This document shows, piece after piece, positions 24,334 through 32,825 of a stretch of 34,644 nucleotides of DNA (position 1 is its first letter; each line of letters starts with the position of its first letter). Position numbers and translations under genes: made by a program. Origin of the DNA: Achromobacter sp. MYb9 (GTDB taxonomy: Bacteria; Pseudomonadota; Gammaproteobacteria; Burkholderiales; Burkholderiaceae_B); contig NZ_PCOQ01000038.1 of NCBI RefSeq assembly GCF_002975275.1, positions 1 to 34,644 on the forward strand, in the 5' to 3' direction. Under the pieces are notes generated by a model. It was given only the letters and a program-made list of their open reading frames with translations. It had not been told where the DNA came from and did no database searches.

Positions 24334-25142
24334 CGCCGCCCAACGCGACCGCCAGCCAACCGCTGGTGCAGCCCCGCCTGGACGCGGGCTCCGGTTTTCC
24401 GACCCTGCTGCGCAAGGAATTGCTGCGCTTCTGGAAGGTCGGCTTCCAGACCATCGCCGCCCCCGTGATCACGGCGCTGCTGTACCTGCTGGTGTTCGCG
24501 CACGTGCTGGAAGGGCGCCTGATGGTGTACGGCACGGTGCCCTACACGGCGTTCCTGATCCCCGGGCTCATGATGATGAGCATGCTGCAGAACGCGTTCG
24601 CCAACCCGTCGTCGTCACTGATCCAAAGCCGCATCACCGGCAACCTTGTCTTCATGCTGCTGCCGCCGCTGTCGCACCGCGACATGTTCGGCGCCTTCGT
24701 GCTGGCGGCCATCGTGCGTGGCCTGGCCGTGGGGCTGTGCGTCTGGGCCGTGGCGCTGTTCTTCGTATCGCTGATTCCCGCCAACCCGCTGTGGTTGCTG
24801 GTCTTTGCCGTGCTGTCCTGCGGCATCATGGCCGTGCTGGGCGTGGTCGCGGGCCTGTGGTCCGAAAAATTCGACCAGCTGGCCGCCTTCCAGAATTTCC
24901 TGATCATGCCCGCGACGTTCCTGTCCGGCGTGTTCTATTCCATCCACACGTTGCCGCCCTTCTGGCAGAGCGTGTCCCACTGGAACCCCATCTTCTACGC
25001 CATCGACGGATTCCGCTACGGATTCTTCGCGGTGTCGGACGTCTCGCCCTGGCGCAGCCTGGCGGTGGTGACGGCGGTGTTCCTGGCGCTATCGCTTTAC
25101 GCGCTGCGGCTTCTGGCCAGCGGCTACAAACTCAGGAACTGA
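24330..25142 (+). CDS. ABC-2 type exporter permease (YadH-like)
   Basis: A 270-residue membrane subunit, partner of the ATPase before it. About six hydrophobic segments form the ABC-2 pattern: GFQTIAAPVITALLYLLVF, IPGLMMMSMLQNAFANPSSSLIQSRI (in pieces), LLPPLSHRDMFGAFVLAAIVRG, and the conserved PATFLSGVFYSIHTLPPFWQSVSHWNP followed by GFRYGFF. ATG 24330 overlaps the upstream stop. E. coli YadH is of similar length. Confidence 0.9.
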   Translation: MTPPNATASQPLVQPRLDAGSGFPTLLRKELLRFWKVGFQTIAAPVITALLYLLVFAHVLEGRLMVYGTVPYTAFLIPGLMMMSMLQNAFANPSSSLIQSRITGNLVFMLLPPLSHRDMFGAFVLAAIVRGLAVGLCVWAVALFFVSLIPANPLWLLVFAVLSCGIMAVLGVVAGLWSEKFDQLAAFQNFLIMPATFLSGVFYSIHTLPPFWQSVSHWNPIFYAIDGFRYGFFAVSDVSPWRSLAVVTAVFLALSLYALRLLASGYKLRN

Positions 25143-25147
25143 CGTCC

Positions 25148-25393
25148 ATGCTTCCCACTCCCGCGCAAGTCCGCCAATACATCGCGGACGGCCTGCCCTG
25201 TGAACATCTTGACGTGCAGGGCGACGGCTCGCATTTCGACGCCGTCATCGTCAGCACGGCCTTCGAAGGCAAGCGCCTGATCCAGCGCCATCAGATGGTC
25301 TATGCTGCGCTCGGCGACCGCATGAAGGCCGAGATCCACGCACTGTCCATGCGCACGCTGACCCCTGGCGAATATCAGCAAGCAGGCAAGTGA
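25148..25393 (+). CDS. BolA-family protein (IbaG-like)
   Basis: An 81-residue BolA/IbaG-type protein. These work with monothiol glutaredoxins in iron-sulfur cluster handling. The conserved FEGKRLIQRHQMVYAALG contains the invariant His (His48), and the C-terminus ALSMRTLTPGEY matches the family. E. coli ibaG (yrbA) likewise sits just before murA. The stop overlaps the murA start (TGATG). Confidence 0.9.
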   Translation: MLPTPAQVRQYIADGLPCEHLDVQGDGSHFDAVIVSTAFEGKRLIQRHQMVYAALGDRMKAEIHALSMRTLTPGEYQQAGK

Positions 25394-26661
25394 TGGATAA
25401 GCTCCGCATCACCGGCGGCGCGCCGCTACGCGGCGAAATCTCGATTTCCGGCGCCAAGAATTCGGCCCTGCCGATCCTGTGCGCGGGTCTGCTGACCGCC
25501 GACGCGCTGACGCTTGCCAACGTTCCGCACCTGAACGACACCGCCACTATGCTGCGCCTGCTCGGCCGCATGGGCGTGCGCGCCGAGCGCGGCACGGACG
25601 GCGTCGTCACGCTGCAGGCCAACCACGTCGACAACCTGGAAGCGCCGTACGACCTGGTCAAGACGATGCGCGCCTCCATCCTGGTGCTGGGCCCGCTGCT
25701 CGCCCGCTTCGGCGAAGCGCGCGTGAGCCTGCCTGGCGGTTGCACCATCGGCCAGCGACCGGTCGACCAGCACATCAAGGGCCTGGCCGCGCTGGGCGCC
25801 GAGATCAGCATCGAGCACGGCTTTGTCGTCGCGCGCGCCAAGCGCCTGAAGGGCGCCTCCGTGCGCACCGACATGGTCACCGTCACCGGCACCGAGAACC
25901 TGCTGATGGCGGCCGTGCTGGCCGACGGCCGGACCGTGCTGGAGAACGCCGCGCGCGAACCCGAAGTGGTCGACCTGGCCGAATTGCTCATCAAAATGGG
26001 CGCCCGCATCCAGGGGCACGGCACGGACCGCATCGTGATCGACGGGGTCGAGCGCCTGCACGGCGCCGAACACCGCGTTATCTCCGACCGCATCGAAGCC
26101 GGCACCTTCCTGTGCGCCGTGGGCGCGGCGGGCGGCGACATCGTGCTGAAGAACACTGACGCCGGCATCCTGGGCGCCACGCTGGACAAGCTGGTCGAAG
26201 CCGGCCTGACCATCGAAACCGGCCCGGACTGGATCCGCGGCGCCATGTCCGCGCGGCCGAAAGCGGTGGGTTTGCGCACGCACGAATACCCCGGCTTCGC
26301 CACCGACATGCAGGCGCAGGTCATGGCGCTGAATGCCGTGGCGGATGGCACCGCGGTCATCGTCGAAACGATTTTCGAGAACCGCTACATGCACGTGCAG
26401 GAACTGCGCCGCCTGGGCGCCGACATCGACATCGACGGCCACACCGCCATCGTGCGTGGAGTGAAGCGCCTGTCGGGCGCCACCGTCATGGCCACCGACC
26501 TGCGCGCCTCGGCCAGCCTCGTCATCGCCGGCCTGGCGGCCGACGGCGACACGCTGGTCGACCGCATCTACCACCTGGATCGTGGCTACGACCAGATGGA
26601 AGTCAAACTGCGCGCCCTGGGCGCGAACATCCAACGCGTGACCGGCAAGGAACAGGCATGA
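25393..26661 (+). CDS. murA: UDP-N-acetylglucosamine 1-carboxyvinyltransferase
   Basis: First committed step of peptidoglycan synthesis: transfers enolpyruvate from phosphoenolpyruvate to UDP-GlcNAc, in the cytosol. The 422-residue product has the family start MDKLRITGGAPLRGEISISGAKNSALP (in pieces) and the active-site loop PGGCTIGQRPVDQH with Cys117, the residue targeted by fosfomycin. It also has RASASLVIAGLAADG near the C-terminus. ATG 25393 overlaps the bolA stop; a GTG one codon earlier is possible. Confidence 0.97.
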   Translation: MDKLRITGGAPLRGEISISGAKNSALPILCAGLLTADALTLANVPHLNDTATMLRLLGRMGVRAERGTDGVVTLQANHVDNLEAPYDLVKTMRASILVLGPLLARFGEARVSLPGGCTIGQRPVDQHIKGLAALGAEISIEHGFVVARAKRLKGASVRTDMVTVTGTENLLMAAVLADGRTVLENAAREPEVVDLAELLIKMGARIQGHGTDRIVIDGVERLHGAEHRVISDRIEAGTFLCAVGAAGGDIVLKNTDAGILGATLDKLVEAGLTIETGPDWIRGAMSARPKAVGLRTHEYPGFATDMQAQVMALNAVADGTAVIVETIFENRYMHVQELRRLGADIDIDGHTAIVRGVKRLSGATVMATDLRASASLVIAGLAADGDTLVDRIYHLDRGYDQMEVKLRALGANIQRVTGKEQA

Positions 26662-26670
26662 AAAGTAATA

Positions 26671-26737
26671 GCCCCCACGCTGCGCCTTCAGCTTGCTGCC
26701 CCCACGCTGCGCCGTCGGCTTGCTGCTCCCCGAGTGG
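26671..26737. repeat. 27-bp tandem repeat related to the dispersed repeat near rpoH
   Basis: Copies 26671-26697 and 26698-26724 differ at two positions. Both begin GCCCCCACGCTGCGC and end GCTTGCT. The second continues into a CCCCGAGTGGG dyad, matching the inverse of the unit at 5053-5133 with small changes. It separates murA from hisG (26662-26764). Confidence 0.85.
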
Positions 26738-26764
26738 GTCCGATCATTTTGAGGCTGCCCGGCA

Positions 26765-27442
26765 ATGAACAATGCCACCACGATGAAGCCCCTGACCCTG
26801 GCCCTGTCCAAGGGCCGGATTTTTGAAGAAACCATGCCGTTGCTGGCCGAGGCCGGCATCGAAGTGACCGAAAGCCCGGAGAGCTCCCGCAAGCTGATCC
26901 TGCCGACCAGCGACCCTGGCCTGCGCCTGATCATCGTGCGCGCCTCCGACGTGCCGACCTACGTGCAGTACGGCGCGGCCGACCTGGGCATCGCGGGCAA
27001 GGACGTGCTGATCGAGCACGCCAAAGAGCAGCCCGGCGGCCTGTACCAGCCCATCGACCTGAACATCGCCAAGTGCCGCCTGGCCGTGGCCGTGCGCAAC
27101 GGCTTCGACTACGAAGGCGCCGTGCACCAGGGTGCGCGCCTGCGCGTGGCCACCAAGTACGTCCACTCAGCCCGTGAACACTTTGCGGCAAAGGGTGTGT
27201 ACGTGGATATCATCAAGCTGTATGGTTCGATGGAACTGGCGCCGCTGGTCGGCCTGGCCGACTGCATCGTCGACCTGGTGTCCACCGGCGGCACGCTGCG
27301 CGCCAACGACCTGGTCGCAGTCGAAGACGTCATGCCCATCTCGTCGCGCCTGATCGTCAACCAGGCTGCGCTGAAGACCCGCGGCGCCCGCCTGCAACCG
27401 CTGCTGGACGCCTTCGAAAGAGCCGCCTCCCGCAACGCCTGA
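26765..27442 (+). CDS. hisG: ATP phosphoribosyltransferase, short form
   Basis: First step of histidine synthesis: ATP + PRPP to phosphoribosyl-ATP, the feedback-controlled point. The 225-residue length is that of the short form, which lacks the C-terminal regulatory domain and depends on HisZ; no hisZ is in this window. Motifs: TLALSKGRIFEE, GAADLGIAGKDVL, RVATKYVHSAREHF and the PRPP loop VDLVSTGGTLRAN. GAGG (26751-26754) lies 10 bases before ATG 26765. It heads the his cluster. No His-rich leader peptide is seen before it. Confidence 0.97.
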   Translation: MNNATTMKPLTLALSKGRIFEETMPLLAEAGIEVTESPESSRKLILPTSDPGLRLIIVRASDVPTYVQYGAADLGIAGKDVLIEHAKEQPGGLYQPIDLNIAKCRLAVAVRNGFDYEGAVHQGARLRVATKYVHSAREHFAAKGVYVDIIKLYGSMELAPLVGLADCIVDLVSTGGTLRANDLVAVEDVMPISSRLIVNQAALKTRGARLQPLLDAFERAASRNA

Positions 27443-27450
27443 CCCCCGCC

Positions 27451-27468
27451 CGCCGCGATGCCGCGGCG
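27451..27468 (+). promoter_or_regulatory. Hairpin in the hisG-hisD junction
   Basis: Stem CGCCGCG / CGCGGCG (8 bp with the flanking C27450-G27469 pair) with loop ATGC. The loop contains an in-frame ATG (27458) that would otherwise be the first hisD start. Confidence 0.45.
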
Positions 27469-27496
27469 GCCGCTTTCCGCTTTGCTGCATGACGCC

Positions 27497-28801
27497 ATGG
27501 CCCTGATCAATCGTCTTGACTCCCGCGATCCCGGATTCAAATCCGCCCTGTCCACGCTGCTGGCCTTCGAGGCCAACGAGGACGAGTCCATCGACCGCGC
27601 CGCCGCCGGCATCCTGGCCGACGTACGCGCCCGCGGCGACGCCGCGCTGGTGGAATACACGCAACGCTTCGACCGCATGCCGGGGGCATCGGCCGCCGCG
27701 CTGGAAATCCCCAAGGCAGACTGGCATGCCGCGCTGGCCTCGCTGCCGGCCGCCCAGCGCAATGCGCTGGAAGCCGCCGCCGACCGCGTGCGCAGCTACC
27801 ACGAACGCCAGCGCGCCGAGACCTGGACCTACACCGACGCCGAAGGCACGATGCTGGGCCAGCAGGTCACCCCGCTGGATCGCGTGGGCCTGTACGTGCC
27901 GGGCGGCAAGGCCGCCTATCCGTCGTCGGTGCTGATGAACGCCATCCCGGCCAAGGTCGCGGGCGTGCAGGAACTGATCATGGTCACGCCCACGCCCGAC
28001 GGCGTACGCAACCCCATCGTGCTGGCGGCGGCCGCCATCGGCGGCGTGGACCGCGTGTTCGCCATTGGCGGCGCGCAGGCCGTGGGCGCGCTGGCCTACG
28101 GCACCGATACGGTGCCCGCCGTGGACAAGATCGTCGGCCCGGGCAACGCCTATGTCGCCGCCGCCAAGCGCCGCGTGTTCGGCGTGGTCGGCATCGACAT
28201 GATCGCCGGCCCCAGCGAGATCCTGGTCATCTGCGACGGCAAGACGCCGGCCGACTGGATCGCCATGGACCTGTTCTCGCAGGCCGAACACGACGAACTG
28301 GCGCAATCGATCCTGCTCTGTCCGGACGCCGCCTTCATCGCGGAAGTCGAAGCCGCCATCGCGCGCCTCCTGCCGACGATGCCGCGTGCCGACATCCTGC
28401 GCGTCAGCCTGGCGAACCGCGGCGCGCTGATCCAGGTCCAAAGCCTGGAAGAAGCCTGCCAGATCGCCAACGACATCGCGCCCGAGCACTTGGAAATTTC
28501 TACCGAGCAGCCCGAAATCTGGACGGCCAAGATCCGCCACGCCGGCGCGATCTTCATGGGCCGGTTCAGTTCGGAGGCGCTGGGCGACTACTGCGCCGGC
28601 CCGAACCACGTGCTGCCGACGTCGCGCACCGCGCGCTTTTCGTCGCCGCTGGGCGTGTACGACTTCCAGAAGCGTTCCAGCCTGATCCAGGTATCGCATC
28701 AGGGCGCGCAGACCCTGGGCCGCATCGCCGCCGAACTGGCGCTAGGCGAGGGCCTGCAGGCGCATGCCGCCAGCGCTCAGTACCGGATCGACAAGCCATG
28801 A
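27497..28801 (+). CDS. hisD: Histidinol dehydrogenase
   Basis: Catalyses the last two steps, histidinol to histidine, with NAD and zinc. The 434-residue product has LYVPGGKAAYPSSVLMN, AIGGAQAVGALAYGT, VGPGNAYVAAAKR, IAGPSEILVI, the zinc-ligand region FSQAEHDE (Gln262, His265) and GPNHVLPTSRTARF. Start ATG 27497 (MALINRLDS) is preferred over ATG 27458, which lies in a hairpin loop and would add 13 unusual residues; neither has a clear ribosome site. It overlaps hisC by ATGA. Confidence 0.96.
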   Translation: MALINRLDSRDPGFKSALSTLLAFEANEDESIDRAAAGILADVRARGDAALVEYTQRFDRMPGASAAALEIPKADWHAALASLPAAQRNALEAAADRVRSYHERQRAETWTYTDAEGTMLGQQVTPLDRVGLYVPGGKAAYPSSVLMNAIPAKVAGVQELIMVTPTPDGVRNPIVLAAAAIGGVDRVFAIGGAQAVGALAYGTDTVPAVDKIVGPGNAYVAAAKRRVFGVVGIDMIAGPSEILVICDGKTPADWIAMDLFSQAEHDELAQSILLCPDAAFIAEVEAAIARLLPTMPRADILRVSLANRGALIQVQSLEEACQIANDIAPEHLEISTEQPEIWTAKIRHAGAIFMGRFSSEALGDYCAGPNHVLPTSRTARFSSPLGVYDFQKRSSLIQVSHQGAQTLGRIAAELALGEGLQAHAASAQYRIDKP

Positions 28802-29886
28802 GCGTCGCCGGCCGCATCGCCGGCACCGTGCGCGCCGACATCCGCGAACTGGCCGCCTATCCCGTGGCCAACGCGGAAGGCTGCATCAAGCTGGACGCGA
28901 TGGAATGCCCCTACGAGCTTCCCGAAACGGTCCGCGACGATATCGCCCAGGCCGTGCGCGACACGGCGCTGAACCGCTACCCGGCCGCCGACCTGACCGC
29001 GCTGCAGCAGGCGGTGAAGGCCGCGTTCGGGGTACCCGATGCCGCCGACGTGCTGTTCGGCAATGGCTCCGACGAACTTATCCACATCGTCGTGCAGGCC
29101 TGCTGCAACCCCGGCGACACCGTGATGTCGCCGTGGCCGTCGTTCGTCTATTTCGACATGGCGGCCCGATTCGACCACGCCCGCTTCGTCGGCGTGCCGC
29201 TGACCGATGATCTGACCCTGGATTTGCCGGCCATGCTGGCCGCCATCCGCGAGCACCAACCCAAGGTCGTGTTCCTGGCCGTGCCCAACAACCCCACCGG
29301 CGGCCTCTGGTCCGACCACGACGTGCAGGCGATCATCGCGGCCGCCCCGGGCCTGGTGGTGCTGGACGAGGCCTATCAGCCCTTCGCCGACCGCACCTGG
29401 ATGGCGCAGGTGCTGGACGCGCCCAATGTCGTCGTCATGCGCACGGTCTCCAAGATCGGCCTGGCGGGCTTGCGTTTCGGATACATGGCGGGCCACCCGG
29501 ACTGGATCGCCGAACTGAATAAAGTGCGCCCGCCCTACAACCTGGACGTGCTGACCCAGGCCACGCTGATGACGGTTCTGCGACACAAGGACGTGCTGGA
29601 CGAGCAGGCCGCGCGTCTGCGCGCCGACCGCGAACCGCTGGCCGCGGCCCTGGCGGCGCTGCCCGGCGTCAGGGTATTCCCTTCCGCCGGCAACTTCATA
29701 CTCGCGCGCTTTTCCGGCAAGCTGGACGGCAACGCCGTGCATCTTGCGCTGAAAACGCGCAAAATATTGATTCGTAACTTCTCCAACGCCCATCCGCTCC
29801 TGGCCAACTGCCTGCGCATCTCGGTGGGCGCCCCGGCCGAGAACGCCGCCTTGCTGGCTGCCCTGCAAGAGATTTTGAGTGCTTAA
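28798..29886 (+). CDS. hisC: Histidinol-phosphate aminotransferase
   Basis: PLP enzyme converting imidazole-acetol phosphate to histidinol phosphate. The 362 residues show the fold-type I pattern: KLDAMECPYELPE, GNGSDELIHIV, PNNPTGGLWS, VVLDEAYQPF and the PLP lysine in RTVSKIGLAGLR (Lys219), then a C-terminal NCLRISVGAP. The start overlaps the hisD stop, so translation is likely coupled. The place inside the his cluster argues for histidine rather than aromatic amino-acid specificity. Confidence 0.95.
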   Translation: MSVAGRIAGTVRADIRELAAYPVANAEGCIKLDAMECPYELPETVRDDIAQAVRDTALNRYPAADLTALQQAVKAAFGVPDAADVLFGNGSDELIHIVVQACCNPGDTVMSPWPSFVYFDMAARFDHARFVGVPLTDDLTLDLPAMLAAIREHQPKVVFLAVPNNPTGGLWSDHDVQAIIAAAPGLVVLDEAYQPFADRTWMAQVLDAPNVVVMRTVSKIGLAGLRFGYMAGHPDWIAELNKVRPPYNLDVLTQATLMTVLRHKDVLDEQAARLRADREPLAAALAALPGVRVFPSAGNFILARFSGKLDGNAVHLALKTRKILIRNFSNAHPLLANCLRISVGAPAENAALLAALQEILSA

Positions 29887-29887
29887 C

Positions 29888-30475
29888 ATGCGTACCGCAG
29901 AGATCACCCGCAACACCAACGAAACCCGCATCCGCGTGGCCATCAACATCGATGGCACCGGCAAGCAGACGATCGACACGGGCGTGCCGTTCCTGGACCA
30001 CATGCTGGACCAGATCGCGCGCCACGGCCTGATCGACCTCGACATCAAGGCCGAGGGCGACCTGCACATCGATGCGCACCACACGGTGGAAGACGTGGGC
30101 ATCACCCTGGGCATGGCAATCGCGAAAGCGGTCGGCACCAAGGCCGGGCTGCGCCGCTACGGCCACGCCTATGTGCCGCTGGACGAAGCGCTGTCGCGCG
30201 TCGTGGTGGATTTTTCGGGCCGTCCCGGCCTGGAATACCACATCCCGTTCACGCGCGCCCACATCGGCAACTTCGACGTCGACCTGACGCGCGAGTTCTT
30301 CCAGGGGCTGGTCAATCACGCGCTGATCACGCTGCACATCGACAACCTGCGCGGCTTCAACGCCCACCACCAGGCGGAAACCGTGTTCAAGGCCTGTGGC
30401 CGCGCCCTGCGCATGGCCATGGAAGTCGACCCGCGCATGGGCGACGTCGTGCCCTCCACCAAGGGCGTGCTGTAA
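29888..30475 (+). CDS. hisB: Imidazoleglycerol-phosphate dehydratase
   Basis: Dehydrates imidazole glycerol phosphate in histidine synthesis. The 195-residue protein is the monofunctional form, without the histidinol-phosphatase domain found in E. coli HisB. It has the metal-binding motifs DAHHTVEDVG and NAHHQAETVFKACGRAL, with FLDHMLDQIARHG near residue 38. The start is one base after the hisC stop. The phosphatase for histidinol phosphate must be encoded elsewhere, as none is in this cluster. Confidence 0.97.
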   Translation: MRTAEITRNTNETRIRVAINIDGTGKQTIDTGVPFLDHMLDQIARHGLIDLDIKAEGDLHIDAHHTVEDVGITLGMAIAKAVGTKAGLRRYGHAYVPLDEALSRVVVDFSGRPGLEYHIPFTRAHIGNFDVDLTREFFQGLVNHALITLHIDNLRGFNAHHQAETVFKACGRALRMAMEVDPRMGDVVPSTKGVL

Positions 30476-30509
30476 CCGTTCGCCAAACCCACCGCACCAG
30501 GCAAAAGAA

Positions 30510-31208
30510 GTGACCACTATCGCCATCGTCGACTATGGAATGGGCAATTTCCACTCCGTCGCACGCGCCCTGACGTTCGCCGCCCCCGACGCGGACATCC
30601 GCATCTGCCACCAGCCCCAGGACATCGACGCGGCCGACCGCGTGGTCTTCCCCGGCCAGGGTGCGATGGCGGACTGCATGCGCACCCTGAATGAATCCGG
30701 CCTGCGTGAAGCCGTCGTCCGCGCCGCCCGCAACAAGCCCCTGCTGGGCGTCTGCGTGGGCGAACAGATGCTGTTCGACTCCTCTGAAGAAGGCGGCACG
30801 TCCTGCCTGGGCCTGTTCCCCGGCGTCGTGCGCCGCTTCTCGGGGCCGCGCTTCGCGGACCTGATCGCCGCCGACGATGAAGCCTGCCTGGCCGACACCG
30901 GTGCGGCGGGCCTGGCCGACACCCGCCCGGAACGGCTCAAAGTGCCGCACATGGGATGGAACAAAGTCCGCCAGACACGCTCTCACCCTATCTGGGACGG
31001 CATTCCGGACGACACGCACTTCTATTTCGTCCATAGTTACTACGCCGATCCGGACGATTCCGGCCTGACTGTTGGTGAAACCGATTATGGCGTCGCCTTT
31101 ACCTGCGCAGTGGCGGCAGCTAACATTTTCGCGGTGCAGTTCCACCCCGAAAAGAGCGCCGAACACGGTTTGCGCCTGTATCGCAATTTTGTAGACTGGC
31201 AGCCGTAG
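30510..31208 (+). CDS. hisH: Imidazole glycerol phosphate synthase, glutaminase subunit
   Basis: Class I glutamine amidotransferase that feeds ammonia to HisF. The start is GTG 30510, giving MTTIAIVDYGMGNFHSVARAL-type N-terminus; a longer frame runs back into hisB and is rejected. Motifs: FPGQGAM, nucleophile Cys82 in GVCVGEQ, and His212/Glu214 in QFHPEKS. At 232 residues it is about 30 longer than usual. The excess lies at roughly residues 110-144 (RFADLIAADDEACLADTGAA), before VPHMGWN. Confidence 0.95.
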   Translation: MTTIAIVDYGMGNFHSVARALTFAAPDADIRICHQPQDIDAADRVVFPGQGAMADCMRTLNESGLREAVVRAARNKPLLGVCVGEQMLFDSSEEGGTSCLGLFPGVVRRFSGPRFADLIAADDEACLADTGAAGLADTRPERLKVPHMGWNKVRQTRSHPIWDGIPDDTHFYFVHSYYADPDDSGLTVGETDYGVAFTCAVAAANIFAVQFHPEKSAEHGLRLYRNFVDWQP

Positions 31209-31264
31209 GCCTAGAGCCCACGTGCGCCAGCCCATTCAACCCCTCTTTCTTTTTGCTGCCCACC

Positions 31265-32005
31265 ATGCTGCTGATCCCCGCCATCGATCTTAAAGACGGG
31301 CGCTGCGTGCGCCTGCGCCAGGGTGACCTGGACGATGCAACGGTGTTCTCCGAAGACCCCGCCGCCATGGCCACCCGTTGGCTCGACCAAGGCGCGCGCC
31401 GCCTGCATCTGGTCGACCTGAACGGCGCCGTCGCCGGTAAACCGAAGAACGAAGCGCCCATCAAGGCCATCCTGGAAGCCGTCGGCGACGACATCCCCGT
31501 CCAGATCGGCGGCGGCATCCGCGACCTCGACACCATCGAGCGCTACCTTGATGCCGGCATCTCCTACGTGATCATCGGCACCGCCGCGGTCAAGAACCCG
31601 GGCTTCCTGCAAGACGCCTGCGGCGCATTCCCCGGCCAGATCATCGTCGGCCTGGACGCCCGCGACGGCAAGATCGCCACCGACGGCTGGAGCAAGCTGA
31701 CCCGCCACGACGTGCTGGACCTGGCCAAGAAGTTCGAAGACTACGGCTGCGAGGCCATCATCTACACCGACATCGGCCGCGACGGCATGCTCTCGGGCGT
31801 GAACGTCGAAGCCACGGTCCGCCTGGCCCAGCACGTGCGCATCCCCGTGTACGCGTCGGGCGGCATCGCCGGCATCCAGGACATCGAAGCCCTGTGCGCG
31901 GTCGAGGAAGAAGGCGTCGAAGGCGCCATCCTGGGCCGCAGCATCTACGAAGGCACGCTTGATTTCCAGGCAGCCCAGGCCCGCGCCGACGAATTGGCAA
32001 AATGA
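31265..32005 (+). CDS. hisA: Phosphoribosylformimino-5-aminoimidazole carboxamide ribotide isomerase
   Basis: Amadori isomerase of the histidine pathway, a TIM barrel of 246 residues. MLLIPAIDLKDGRCVRL contains the catalytic Asp8. The phosphate-binding motifs IGGGIR and ASGGIAG and the second catalytic Asp in VGLDARDGKIATDGW are present. ATG 31265 is preferred to TTG 31253. It overlaps hisF by ATGA. Confidence 0.97.
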   Translation: MLLIPAIDLKDGRCVRLRQGDLDDATVFSEDPAAMATRWLDQGARRLHLVDLNGAVAGKPKNEAPIKAILEAVGDDIPVQIGGGIRDLDTIERYLDAGISYVIIGTAAVKNPGFLQDACGAFPGQIIVGLDARDGKIATDGWSKLTRHDVLDLAKKFEDYGCEAIIYTDIGRDGMLSGVNVEATVRLAQHVRIPVYASGGIAGIQDIEALCAVEEEGVEGAILGRSIYEGTLDFQAAQARADELAK

Positions 32006-32823
32006 CCACCTCCAGCAGCACCCCCGGGGCCGGCGCGCCCGTCCAGAGCGCGCTGACCCGCCGCATCATCCCCTGCCTTGACGTGACCGCCGGGCGCGTC
32101 GTCAAGGGCGTGAACTTCGTCAACCTGCTCGACGCGGGCGACCCCGTCGAGATCGCCCGCCGCTACAACGAGCAGGGCGCCGACGAACTCACGTTCCTGG
32201 ACATCACCGCCACCAGCGACGGCCGCGACCTGATCCTGCCCATCATCGAGCAGGTGGCGTCCCAGGTCTTCATCCCGCTGACCGTGGGCGGCGGCGTGCG
32301 CCAGGTGTCCGACATCCAGCGCCTGCTGAATGCCGGCGCCGACAAGATCAGCATCAACAGCGCCGCCGTGGCCAACCCGGAACTGGTTCGCGCCGCGTCC
32401 GACTACCACGGCTCGCAATGCGTGGTCGTAGCCATCGACGCGCGTCGCGTGTCTGCCGACGGCGAACCCGCCCGCTGGGAAGTCTTCACCCATGGCGGCC
32501 GCAAGGCCACCGGGCTGGACGCCGTGGCCTGGGCGCGCCGCATGGCGGCCTACGGCGCGGGCGAAATCCTGTTGACCAGCATGGACCGCGACGGCACCAA
32601 GTCGGGCTTCGACCTGGCGCTGACCCGCGCCGTGTCGGACGCCGTGCCGGTGCCCGTCATTGCCTCGGGCGGCGTGGGTAACCTGCAACACCTGGCCGAT
32701 GGCGTCACCACCGGCCGCGCCAGCGCCGTGCTGGCCGCCAGCATTTTCCATTTTGGCCAGCACACCGTCGGCGAGTGCAAGCGCTTCATGGCCGAACAAG
32801 GCATTTCCGTACGGTTGGACTAA
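32002..32823 (+). CDS. hisF: Imidazole glycerol phosphate synthase, cyclase subunit
   Basis: Cyclase partner of HisH, forming imidazole glycerol phosphate and AICAR. The 273-residue TIM barrel has RRIIPCLDVTAGRVVKGVNF with the catalytic Asp (residue 27), VGGGVRQ, ISINSAAV, and ASGGVGN. The N-terminus carries about 18 extra residues (TTSSSTPGAGAPVQSAL) before the usual start of the family. ATG 32002 overlaps the hisA stop and there is no internal ATG near the canonical start, so the extension looks real. Confidence 0.97.
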   Translation: MTTSSSTPGAGAPVQSALTRRIIPCLDVTAGRVVKGVNFVNLLDAGDPVEIARRYNEQGADELTFLDITATSDGRDLILPIIEQVASQVFIPLTVGGGVRQVSDIQRLLNAGADKISINSAAVANPELVRAASDYHGSQCVVVAIDARRVSADGEPARWEVFTHGGRKATGLDAVAWARRMAAYGAGEILLTSMDRDGTKSGFDLALTRAVSDAVPVPVIASGGVGNLQHLADGVTTGRASAVLAASIFHFGQHTVGECKRFMAEQGISVRLD

Positions 32824-32825
32824 TC

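Noticed and set aside
25426..26934. Minus-strand frame of 502 codons over murA and the repeat
   Set aside because: Shadow of murA; low-complexity product without motifs or ribosome site.
27167..28699. Minus-strand frame of 510 codons over hisG and hisD
   Set aside because: Antisense shadow; the sense genes are unambiguous.
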